Source of the DNA: Paenibacillus sp. NAIST15-1
Lineage (GTDB): Bacteria; Bacillota; Bacilli; Paenibacillales; Paenibacillaceae
Reading direction: 5' to 3'
DNA length: 64,000 nucleotides
Assembly (NCBI RefSeq): GCF_001894745.1
Contig: NZ_BBYF01000011.1
Coordinates: 1 to 64,000, forward strand
The position numbers and the translations under genes were made by a program. This document shows positions 35,517 to 43,182 of this stretch, one piece after another. Every line of letters begins with the position of its first letter. The first letter of the stretch is position 1. Under the pieces are notes generated by a model, which saw only the letters and a list, made by a program, of their open reading frames with translations, did not search any database and was not told where the DNA came from.

Positions 35517-36275
35517 GTGAAGACATCATCAAAGGTAGCAATCGCAGCACTAGGCAGTGTTTTATTACTGGGTTCTTCGGTAAACCTCGCTGCGGAGGCG
35601 GCATCCTCCCAGCCGGCCCAAAAAACTACAGCAAAAGAAGCTAATAGCAAGGCTCCAAATGCCGAAGAAAAAAAGTTTGTTGAAAGTGAGGTGAAGAGAG
35701 TGAGAGAACTGCCCAAGGAGCCGGGCGATCTTTACATCATGTACTTCAAATACAAGAACCTGAACTACGGACTGGAATTTGCACCTTTTGGCAAGGGTTT
35801 TGTATTCTCAACCTATGAGGATTACGTTAAAAAGGCTTCTACTTTGAACGGTACCATCTTGCAGCAACCTTCCAACTTGCCGGAGGGATATACGTTTTCT
35901 AAAGCGGCCATTGAAAATCCAATTGCGAACATAAAAAGTGAAGTCGAGAAAAAATTCTTTGATGATCTGAGGGCCGAAGGTAGAAGGAGCGGAAAACCCG
36001 TTTACACGAAAAAGTTAGATTGGAAAGAGCCGGGAGCCATCCGTCTTGAGTATACGAATGGCAAAGACACACTAACCTTCAATCAGTATACGGCCGACGA
36101 GGAATTTTCTAAGCTGAAAGGTTTCAGTTACGAAACGCCCCCTACTACTGGTAAACATGTTAATAGATACGTTTTTTGGTATGGTACCGGCAAATACTAT
36201 TACAGTATTGCTACTCAGTCGGATATGACCAAAGAGCAGATGATTGAAATTTTGAAAGCAGTGGTGAAAAAATAA
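35517..36275 (+). CDS. Secreted stand-alone copy of the M56 receptor sensor domain
   Basis: 252 residues from a GTG with AGGAG 7 nt upstream (an ATG ten codons earlier sits at the end of operator 3 with no site). Signal peptide residues 1-29 (KVAIAALGSVLLLGSSVNLA), short Ala/Lys linker, then a 204-residue domain (49-252) that aligns without gaps to residues 442-645 of the M56 protein, about 83% identical by eye. Features: ELPKEPGDLYIMY, NLPEGYTFSKA, WKEPGAIRLEYTNGKDTL, YVFWYGTGKYYYS. The NLPEGY and YTNGKDTL elements recall DUF4367-type domains (tentative). No penicillin-binding SxxK motif was found. Function unknown; it could be a decoy, co-receptor or effector. Confidence 0.8.
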   Translation: MKTSSKVAIAALGSVLLLGSSVNLAAEAASSQPAQKTTAKEANSKAPNAEEKKFVESEVKRVRELPKEPGDLYIMYFKYKNLNYGLEFAPFGKGFVFSTYEDYVKKASTLNGTILQQPSNLPEGYTFSKAAIENPIANIKSEVEKKFFDDLRAEGRRSGKPVYTKKLDWKEPGAIRLEYTNGKDTLTFNQYTADEEFSKLKGFSYETPPTTGKHVNRYVFWYGTGKYYYSIATQSDMTKEQMIEILKAVVKK

Positions 36276-36315
36276 CATTTGTAGTCTGATTGAATTGACT
36301 TTGGAGGTTTCATGC

Positions 36316-36723
36316 ATGAACCAAATCCCACCCATTACGGATGCAGAGCTGGAAATTATGCGCGTGTTGTGGACGATTCCAGATTGCCCTTCCAGTGAGG
36401 TCGTAAAACAAATGACGATTCACATGGGGTGGAGCCCGAATACGACCCGGACGCTTCTCAGTCGGCTGGTGCAGAAGGGAGCGGCAGGTGCCAAGCTTGA
36501 AAAGGTGGCAAAGCGTACCCAACTATTTTTTCCTGCCGTCAGCGAACAGGAATACCTGCAATCCGAAACCAAATCCTTTATGAAAAAACTGTATGGCGGA
36601 GCATTAAAGCCGATGCTTGCTAATTTTTTGGAGGATAAAAAGCTGAATGCGCAGGAAATCGAGGATCTAAAGGCTTTATTTGACGAAAACTACAGCGACG
36701 GTGAAGAAAAGAGAGATACCTGA
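36316..36723 (+). CDS. BlaI/MecI/CopY-family repressor
   Basis: 135 residues. Winged helix TDAELEIMRVLWTIPDCPSS, EVVKQMTIHMGWSPNTTRTL and LLSRLVQKGAAG, then the C-terminal dimerisation helix. These are typical of penicillinase repressors, whose cleavage by a BlaR1-type protease induces the operon. ATG at 36316 chosen for GGAGG 8 nt upstream and the family N-terminus. Its stop TGA overlaps the next start (TGATG). It should bind the three operators at 35419-35486 and so regulate itself. Confidence 0.92.
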   Translation: MNQIPPITDAELEIMRVLWTIPDCPSSEVVKQMTIHMGWSPNTTRTLLSRLVQKGAAGAKLEKVAKRTQLFFPAVSEQEYLQSETKSFMKKLYGGALKPMLANFLEDKKLNAQEIEDLKALFDENYSDGEEKRDT

Positions 36724-38660
36724 TGAGTCCTTCAATACATCCAACTTTATTGTCGGTTTTTGGCTGGGTGATTCGCGGATCATTCATGGCCAGCATTCTG
36801 GTCGTACTTGTACTCATCCTGCAAGTTCTATTGAAAAACAAGCTTGAAGCCAGGTGGAAATATTTACTTTGGGTTCCTGTGGCGATTCGTTTACTGCTCC
36901 CTTGGGCGCCGGAATCTTCACTTAGCTTGTACAATATTTTATCTTTGGAGGCCATAGTACCCGGTATTCATAAGCAGACTCAAGATCCATCATCTTGGCG
37001 CGAATATTGGATAGATGCTGGGAGGAAAAACGAATCAGCAGTTCATGGAGGGCGATCTTTCAACTCGGAGAAAAGCGACCCTATTCGGAAGACTATCGTA
37101 TCAGATCCACCTCATGAATCTGGAACCGTACAAGAGAGCCGCTTTGGGTGGAATAGGATCAAGCAAATGAACTTTGCCGATGTCTTGATGCTCATCTGGC
37201 TTGCAGGTGTTCTGCTTCTTGCCGCCAAAACGGTATTCGATCAGCTTCGATTGAAACAAGCACTACGAGCAGGGCACCCTATCAAAACACCTTATCTATC
37301 GGCATCGTTTCACGAGACGAAGCAGTTGTTCGGTGTGAAGCGCAAAGTGCAGTTCGTGGCTTCTGAAAGGATTCCAGGACCTGCCGTGGTCGGTTTTATT
37401 AAGCCTGCGATCGTCATTTCTCCAAGTCTGCTCATCACGTTAAAAAAGGATCAACTTCAGTATATTCTGGCGCATGAATTCGCCCATATCCGGCGGCGGG
37501 ACGTGGCGGTGAACTGGGTCATGTTCATCATCTTGATCTTCCATTGGTTTAATCCATTATTATGGCTAGCCGTACATAAAGCAAGACAGGATCAGGAGAT
37601 GGCCTGTGATGCATGCGTGCTGGATCGGATGAGTCCGCAGCAAAACAATGCATACGGGCAGACGATTATCCATGTGCTAGAGCATTTTTCAGGAAACCGT
37701 CCTCAACCAGGACTTGCCGGCTTGTCAGCCACACATAAACAAATGAAAAGGAGACTTACAATGATCAAACAATTTAACAAAAAATCATATCACCTGTCCA
37801 TTCTAGGGTTGGCGACGATTCTCACGCTTGGTAGCGTGACGTTGGTAAATGCAAAGGAAAGCAAGGCAGAGAGCGTACCACAAGCGACTTCCGTACAATC
37901 GGAACTGGGTTCAAACGCCACAGTGAATCATGAGCCAGATATTATCTATCCCGCAGGTGTTATCGATCGCGAGGATCGCGAGCTTTACAAGAAAGAAATG
38001 GAGAAAGCTATAAAAAAAGCGGAAGATGCAGCCAAAGCTATATCTGCGGATGAAAGAGAGTTTATCGCAAGTGAGAGAAAGAGAGTGGGAGAACTGCCCA
38101 AGGAGCCGGGTGATCTTTACATCATGTATTACAAATACAAGAACCTGAACAACGGACTGGAATTTGAACCTTTTGGCAAGAAACTTGCATTCTCAACCTA
38201 TGAGGATTACGTTAAAAAGGCTTCTACTTTGAACAGTCCCATCTTGCAGCAACCTTCCAACTTGCCGGAGGGATATACGTTTTCTAAAGCGGTCATTGAC
38301 AGTCCAAGGCCGGATGGAAAAAGTGAAATCGAGAAAAAATTCTTTGATGATCTGAGAGTCGAAGGTAAAAAGAGCGGTAAACCCGTTTACACGAAAAAGC
38401 TTGATTGGAAAGAGCCGGGAGGCATCCGTCTTGAGTATACGAATGGCAAAGACACGCTAATCTTCAATCAGTATACGGCCGACGAGGAATTTGCCAAACT
38501 GAAAGGCTTCAGTTACGAAACGCCGCCTACTACTGGTCAACCTGTTAACAGATATGTTTTTTGGTATGGTACCGGCAAATACTATTACAGTATTACTACC
38601 CATTCGGATATGACAAAAGAGCAGATGACTGATATTTTGAAAGCAGTGGTGAAAAAATAA
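36723..38660 (+). CDS. BlaR1-like M56 metalloprotease receptor with novel sensor domain
   Basis: 645 residues. Membrane segments near 14-36, 43-60, 145-163 and 264-285 surround the M56 peptidase, whose zinc motif HEFAH is His251-Glu252-His255; a further helix lies at about 355-376. In BlaR1/MecR1 the outer C-terminus is a penicillin-binding domain. Here it is a charged linker (about 377-441) and a 204-residue domain (442-645) with no SxxK/SxN/KTG motifs, nearly identical to the secreted protein encoded first in this operon. The expected action is ligand sensing outside, then cleavage of the BlaI-like repressor inside. The signal is unknown. Confidence 0.88.
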   Translation: MSPSIHPTLLSVFGWVIRGSFMASILVVLVLILQVLLKNKLEARWKYLLWVPVAIRLLLPWAPESSLSLYNILSLEAIVPGIHKQTQDPSSWREYWIDAGRKNESAVHGGRSFNSEKSDPIRKTIVSDPPHESGTVQESRFGWNRIKQMNFADVLMLIWLAGVLLLAAKTVFDQLRLKQALRAGHPIKTPYLSASFHETKQLFGVKRKVQFVASERIPGPAVVGFIKPAIVISPSLLITLKKDQLQYILAHEFAHIRRRDVAVNWVMFIILIFHWFNPLLWLAVHKARQDQEMACDACVLDRMSPQQNNAYGQTIIHVLEHFSGNRPQPGLAGLSATHKQMKRRLTMIKQFNKKSYHLSILGLATILTLGSVTLVNAKESKAESVPQATSVQSELGSNATVNHEPDIIYPAGVIDREDRELYKKEMEKAIKKAEDAAKAISADEREFIASERKRVGELPKEPGDLYIMYYKYKNLNNGLEFEPFGKKLAFSTYEDYVKKASTLNSPILQQPSNLPEGYTFSKAVIDSPRPDGKSEIEKKFFDDLRVEGKKSGKPVYTKKLDWKEPGGIRLEYTNGKDTLIFNQYTADEEFAKLKGFSYETPPTTGQPVNRYVFWYGTGKYYYSITTHSDMTKEQMTDILKAVVKK

Positions 38661-38833
38661 CATTGGACTGACCCCATAGAGTGGAATGAATCAAAGCACC
38701 TTCAAGAAAATGCTCAATATCGGAAGATATAGAGACAGCCTTGGAGGTGTTTTTGCATTTACAACAAGAGTGAGCTAATCGCTGAGCAGACCTTTCGAAA
38801 TTGCTTTCATCACATTCAAACAAAATTAAATAA

Positions 38834-38862
38834 CCAGTCGCCAATTGAATTTCGACGACTGG
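38834..38862 (-). terminator. Terminator of the tdh-kbl operon
   Basis: CCAGTCG (38834-38840) pairs with CGACTGG (38856-38862); the minus strand continues TTATTTAATTTTG. Confidence 0.65.
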
Positions 38863-38884
38863 CTTCACAAATGGTGTTTTGAAA

Positions 38885-40063
38885 TTAGATCATGCCAAAT
38901 TCACTGCCCACTCTCTTCAGCGCTTCAAGCGCAAATGCCAAGTCCTCCGCTGTATGCTGAGCCGTCACAATCAAACGAACACGCCCTCGCTCCAGTGCGA
39001 CTGTCGGGTATACAATGCCTTGAGCACATATCCCCTCTTCCAATAATCGCTGTGAAAATGCCATTGTACGAGCTGGGTCGCCAACGATGATTGGAATAAT
39101 CGGTGTCTGGCTCTCACCCGTATCGAACCCCGCCTGCTGCAAAGACGTACGGAATGAATTCGCATTGCTCCACAACCGCTCTGTCAGCTCCGGTTCATGC
39201 TGCAGAACATCAATCGCGGCAAGACAAGTTGCAGCGACAGATGGAGGCAACGACGTGCTGAACAAGAACGAACGCGCCGTGTGAGTCAAGTAATCCTTTA
39301 GCACTTGAGAGCTTGCTACATAGCCTCCAACTGCGCCGATTGCCTTCGATAAGGTTCCTACCTGAATATGCACCCGTCCGTGCAATCCAAAGTGATCCGT
39401 GGAGCCTTTGCCGCATTTGCCAAGCACGCCGCTTGCATGTGCATCATCGACATAGACGAGCGCATCATAACGTTCTGCAAGTTCTACAATGCTAGGCAGC
39501 GGAGCTATATCGCCATCCATACTGAATACGCCGTCCGTCACAACAATTCGCTGGCGGAATGAGCCTGATGCCTTCAACACCTCTTCAAGCTGATTCATAT
39601 CTTTATGGGCATATATTTTCTTATTTGTTTTTGTCAGTCGGATGCCATCGATAATACTTGCATGATTCAGCTCATCACTAATAACCACATCATCTGGACC
39701 AAGAATAGAAGATAGCACTCCTTGGTTTGTCGTGAATCCGGATTGGAATACAAGCGTCGCTTCTGTCCCCTTGAATTCTGCTAAGCGCCGCTCCAGCCTG
39801 TCGTGAATGTCGAGTGTTCCTGTAATGGTGCGAACAGAGCCTGCCCCAACCCCATAAGCTTCAATAGCTTCAATAGCGGCTTGCTTGAGCGCTGGGTGCT
39901 TCGTCAATCCCAAATAATTGTTCGAGGACATTTGCAGAACGCGCCGTCCATTCTGCAAGGTCATCCAGGAATCGGAGCCTCCCTCCCATATAGAGAGCGG
40001 GCGATAGCGACCTTCCTCCTTCAGGCTGTTCAATTGTCCTTCAATCACTTCAAACCCTGCCAT
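38885..40063 (-). CDS. kbl: Glycine C-acetyltransferase (2-amino-3-ketobutyrate CoA ligase)
   Basis: 392 residues, alpha-oxoamine synthase family. It splits 2-amino-3-ketobutyrate with CoA into glycine and acetyl-CoA. Motifs: SSNNYLGLTKHP, GSVRTITGTLDIH, ISDELNHASIIDGIRL, VYVDDAHASGVLG, and the PLP-lysine in GTLSKAIGAVGGYVA. AGGAGG precedes the ATG by 8 nt. It follows tdh by about 50 bp. The related BioF and HemA were considered; linkage to tdh decides. Confidence 0.93.
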   Translation of the reverse strand: MAGFEVIEGQLNSLKEEGRYRPLSIWEGGSDSWMTLQNGRRVLQMSSNNYLGLTKHPALKQAAIEAIEAYGVGAGSVRTITGTLDIHDRLERRLAEFKGTEATLVFQSGFTTNQGVLSSILGPDDVVISDELNHASIIDGIRLTKTNKKIYAHKDMNQLEEVLKASGSFRQRIVVTDGVFSMDGDIAPLPSIVELAERYDALVYVDDAHASGVLGKCGKGSTDHFGLHGRVHIQVGTLSKAIGAVGGYVASSQVLKDYLTHTARSFLFSTSLPPSVAATCLAAIDVLQHEPELTERLWSNANSFRTSLQQAGFDTGESQTPIIPIIVGDPARTMAFSQRLLEEGICAQGIVYPTVALERGRVRLIVTAQHTAEDLAFALEALKRVGSEFGMI

Positions 40064-40112
40064 TTTGCCAACCTCCTAAATTTGATATTACAGTACATTT
40101 CATTTACGCCAG

Positions 40113-41171
40113 TTATAGCGCTTGATCCACGTCGTGGGAAAACACAATTTTTCCGCATTTGCCGGAAGCCATCAACTCAAACGCCTCTTCATATTGATCA
40201 AGCCGGAAATGATGTGTAACGAGCGGCTCCAAATTCAAACGGCCACGACTCAACAGTCCCTTAATTTGATACCAGGTATCGAACATGCGCCGTCCTGTAA
40301 TGCCTTCAATATGCAGACCTTTGAAAATGATATCCCGTGCCAGGTCGAATGGCACTTCCTCCGTAGGTATGCCTAGCAGCGATACGCGCGCTGCCTGTGC
40401 AGCCGCTTTCAAAGCATCGCGAATCGCTCCAGGATGACCTGACATTTCAAGCACAACCTCGACGCCTTCTCCGCCTGTATGCTGCATCAAGCTCTCCACC
40501 ATCGGCTCTTCCGCACTATTAATGACAACATCGGCTCCCATTGCCTTTGCCATTTCCAAGCGATACGAATTAATGTCAACGGCAAATACCGTTCCACTGC
40601 CGCACGCCTTCGCCACCGCAATCGCCATCATTCCAATCGGACCAACGCCGATAACTGCAACACTCTTGCCGACAATGTCCCCGGATAACGCTGCCTGTAC
40701 CGCATTGCCAAGCGGATCTTGCAGGCAAGCGATATGCGGAGGTAGGTTTGGATCATTATGGATGACATTACTGTCCCGTACGACCGCATATTCTGCGAAG
40801 CAGCCCGGGATCGTAATGCCGAAGCTGCGCGTATTCGCGCATACGTGCGCATTGCCTGTTCGACATGCCTTGCACATTCCACAGACCACATGCCCCTCGC
40901 CAGACACGTAATCCCCTGGCTTCACATTTGTCACTTCACTGCCGACAGCAGTGACGATTCCCGCAAATTCATGTCCAAATACATTAGGTGTAACGACCGT
41001 GCGAGCTGCCCAATCATCCCACTTGTAGATATGGACGTCCGTTCCGCATATCGATGAGGCCTTCACTCGAACAAGCACATCATGGGGGCCATAAGTAGGT
41101 ATAGGCACCTCTTTTAGAACTGCCCCAGGCTTGCGCTCCGCCTTTACTAATCCGATCATCGTTTGGGTCAT
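40113..41171 (-). CDS. tdh: L-threonine 3-dehydrogenase
   Basis: 352-residue zinc-dependent medium-chain dehydrogenase. It oxidises threonine to 2-amino-3-ketobutyrate. Catalytic zinc ligands in SSICGTDVHIYKWD and FGHEFAGIV, structural zinc CGMCKACRTGNAHVC, Rossmann VIGVGPIGMMAIAVAKACG, and NAVQAAL near LQDPLG, all typical of Tdh. ATG at 41171 chosen with AAGGGG 10 nt upstream; frame opens earlier at 41231. First gene of the tdh-kbl operon. Confidence 0.94.
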   Translation of the reverse strand: MTQTMIGLVKAERKPGAVLKEVPIPTYGPHDVLVRVKASSICGTDVHIYKWDDWAARTVVTPNVFGHEFAGIVTAVGSEVTNVKPGDYVSGEGHVVCGMCKACRTGNAHVCANTRSFGITIPGCFAEYAVVRDSNVIHNDPNLPPHIACLQDPLGNAVQAALSGDIVGKSVAVIGVGPIGMMAIAVAKACGSGTVFAVDINSYRLEMAKAMGADVVINSAEEPMVESLMQHTGGEGVEVVLEMSGHPGAIRDALKAAAQAARVSLLGIPTEEVPFDLARDIIFKGLHIEGITGRRMFDTWYQIKGLLSRGRLNLEPLVTHHFRLDQYEEAFELMASGKCGKIVFSHDVDQAL

Positions 41172-41237
41172 AAACTGATTGCCCCTTCCTCGATTTTTTC
41201 TTACAATAGAAGCAGTAAATATTTCTAACATTTTCCT

Positions 41238-41253
41238 GTATAATATATTATAC
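41238..41253. promoter_or_regulatory. Palindrome giving two divergent -10 boxes
   Basis: GTATAATATATTATAC is a perfect 16-bp palindrome. It offers TATAAT on the plus strand (41239-41244) and on the minus strand (41247-41252), between tdh and the regulator gene. The -35 elements are weak (minus: TGTACA with 16-nt spacer), so an activator or direct repressor action is plausible. Confidence 0.6.
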
Positions 41254-41330
41254 GTTTGTGCGTTATATTGTACATGGTGATTTGTATGATTTTGGAACGG
41301 ATTGGATGGACAACCAGAGAGGAGTATCCC

Positions 41331-41897
41331 ATGTCAGAACCGATACATAAGAAAATCGGCAAGAATCTACAAGAAATACGCAAATCACGGGGCCTTAGCC
41401 TTGATCAAGTATCCGAAATGAGTGGAGTCAGCAAGGGCATGCTGGGGCAAATCGAGCGCGGAGAATCCAATCCGACCATATCTGTATTATGGAAAATTGT
41501 GAATGGACTCCGTATTTCATTTGCAACTTTAATGGAAGAGTCAACACCGAATGTCACTGTTGTGCACATGGACGAAACGACGCCCCTTGTGGAGGAGGAT
41601 GGGGATTACCGCGCATATCCAATTTTCCCGTTCGAGCAGGATAAAGGATTTGAAGTATACAGCGTCGTCATCGAGCCGGGCTGCAGCTATACTTCCGAAC
41701 CGCATTACGAGGGTGTCGATGAATTCATCATGGTCATGAATGGACAGCTTCAAGTCGGCATTGGCGGGAACACGTATATCCTCGAACCGAATATGGCGCT
41801 CCGTTTCACCGCGAACGAAAGTCATACATACACCAATAATACGGATGAAGTAATCCGCTATATCACACTGCTTCATTACCCTACCGTGAGCAAATAA
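41331..41897 (+). CDS. XRE-family regulator with cupin domain
   Basis: 188 residues. N-terminal HTH (residues 5-65: IGKNLQEIRKSRGLSLDQVS, MSGVSKGMLGQIERGESNPT) and C-terminal cupin 2 domain (about 110-185: GVDEFIMVMNGQLQVGIGG, FTANESHTY). Cupin-type XRE proteins usually sense an amino acid or small metabolite. Divergent to tdh, so a regulator of threonine breakdown is a fair inference. ATG at 41331 with GAGGAG 6 nt upstream; the longer frame lacks a site. Confidence 0.88.
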   Translation: MSEPIHKKIGKNLQEIRKSRGLSLDQVSEMSGVSKGMLGQIERGESNPTISVLWKIVNGLRISFATLMEESTPNVTVVHMDETTPLVEEDGDYRAYPIFPFEQDKGFEVYSVVIEPGCSYTSEPHYEGVDEFIMVMNGQLQVGIGGNTYILEPNMALRFTANESHTYTNNTDEVIRYITLLHYPTVSK

Positions 41898-42028
41898 TCG
41901 AGACCGGGCATAGGGCTTGGTCTCCTTTTTAATTGTCAGCTATTTTATGGATATGTGGACAATTGCACTTTCCTTTGCACCCGCCTCATCATCTATTAGT
42001 ACTAAAACAATAGAAGGTGGGATTGTCA

Positions 42029-43108
42029 TTGTCTCGATATGTAATCATTAATGCTGACGACCTCGGTCTATCGAACAGCGTGAATCGCGGTATCTTGGAA
42101 GCTCACCGGCTTGGAACAGTCAGCAGTGCGTCCTTAATGATCAACACTCCTGGCTTCCTCGATGCTGTGTCCATTGCTCGCTCTACCCCCTCACTCGGAG
42201 TGGGACTGCACTGCAATTTAACCTATGGCTCGCCTGTTACCGATCCAGCTCTTATCCCTTCTCTCGTACGAGAGGACGGCTCCTTCCACGGCATGCTGGA
42301 TGATTGGACTGAGCAAGATATCTCACTTGAACTCGACAATCAGTATCAGCGCATGGTACAGCATGGTCTTCATCCTACCCATATTGATTCGCACCACCAT
42401 ATCCATTTCTATAGTCAAGGCGTATACGCATGGGTCAAACGCCTGGCTCAACAGGAGCAGCTTCCTGTGCGTGTGCACCCTAGTAGGCCAGATCACGAAC
42501 TTCCATGGGTTGCGGACACGCTAATGATGCACACATTTAGCAAAGACACAGGTGTATCCCTGCTCTTGAAGCTGGTGAACAATGCCCCGCAAGGAATCAC
42601 GGAGATTCTATGCCACCCTGGATATGTGGATGACGATGTTAGGCGCTTATCGACGTGGACGACAGCGAGAGAAGAGGAATTGCAGGTCTTCCTCGATCCC
42701 CAAATTGCCGCCCACCTTGCGAGCCTGCACAAGCGCGGTGCTCTTCACTTGGTCCATTATGGACAGCTGCCAACCATTCGCACCCATGGCGATCTTCGAT
42801 ATTGGACTGATGCATCTATGTCTATCCCTACTGCTAAGGAGAGTGCTGCTCCAGTTCACTACCCACGTAAACGCAGAACCGCTTCCTCCACTTCCATACG
42901 GACTCGCAAATACGGTAAAAAAAGAAAACGTAGAACCGCGCGCTCCGGTGCCAGACTTACTCAACGCAGCAGTAGACGTATCAATAAGCGCATCAATAGA
43001 CGTCTCCGCAAACGTCCTCTTAGAGGAGGCGTGCTTGCCAAGAAGCGTGTACGAAGCAAAACATCTTGGCAAAATCGTCGAATCTCCAAGAGAAAAAAAT
43101 CTGCGTAA
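42029..43108 (+). CDS. YdjC/ChbG-family carbohydrate deacetylase with basic tail
   Basis: 359 residues from a TTG with AAGGTGG 8 nt upstream. Residues 1-265 match the ChbG/YdjC fold: YVIINADDLGLSNSVNRGIL (metal-binding DD), VGLHCNLTYG, HPTHIDSHHHIHFYSQGV and ILCHPGYVDDD. The family removes acetyl groups from amino-sugar oligosaccharides such as diacetylchitobiose. Residues 280-359 form an unusual tail with 37 Lys/Arg in 80 residues and no acidic residue, absent from ordinary ChbG. The tail might bind anionic polymer (nucleic acid or teichoic acid). It stands alone, followed by a convergent operon. Confidence 0.85.
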   Translation: MSRYVIINADDLGLSNSVNRGILEAHRLGTVSSASLMINTPGFLDAVSIARSTPSLGVGLHCNLTYGSPVTDPALIPSLVREDGSFHGMLDDWTEQDISLELDNQYQRMVQHGLHPTHIDSHHHIHFYSQGVYAWVKRLAQQEQLPVRVHPSRPDHELPWVADTLMMHTFSKDTGVSLLLKLVNNAPQGITEILCHPGYVDDDVRRLSTWTTAREEELQVFLDPQIAAHLASLHKRGALHLVHYGQLPTIRTHGDLRYWTDASMSIPTAKESAAPVHYPRKRRTASSTSIRTRKYGKKRKRRTARSGARLTQRSSRRINKRINRRLRKRPLRGGVLAKKRVRSKTSWQNRRISKRKKSA

Positions 43109-43154
43109 TTCCTATCAGGCATAAGTCTCCATGATAATCAGCGGAAATAAAAAA

Positions 43155-43182
43155 ATGAATCCTCCCTAATTGGAGGATTCAT
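43155..43182 (-). terminator. Terminator of the MoxR-DUF58-TgpA operon
   Basis: Perfect 11-bp stem ATGAATCCTCC (43155-43165) / GGAGGATTCAT (43172-43182); minus-strand tail TTTTTTTATTTCC. The stem overlaps the last codon of the transglutaminase gene. Confidence 0.85.
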
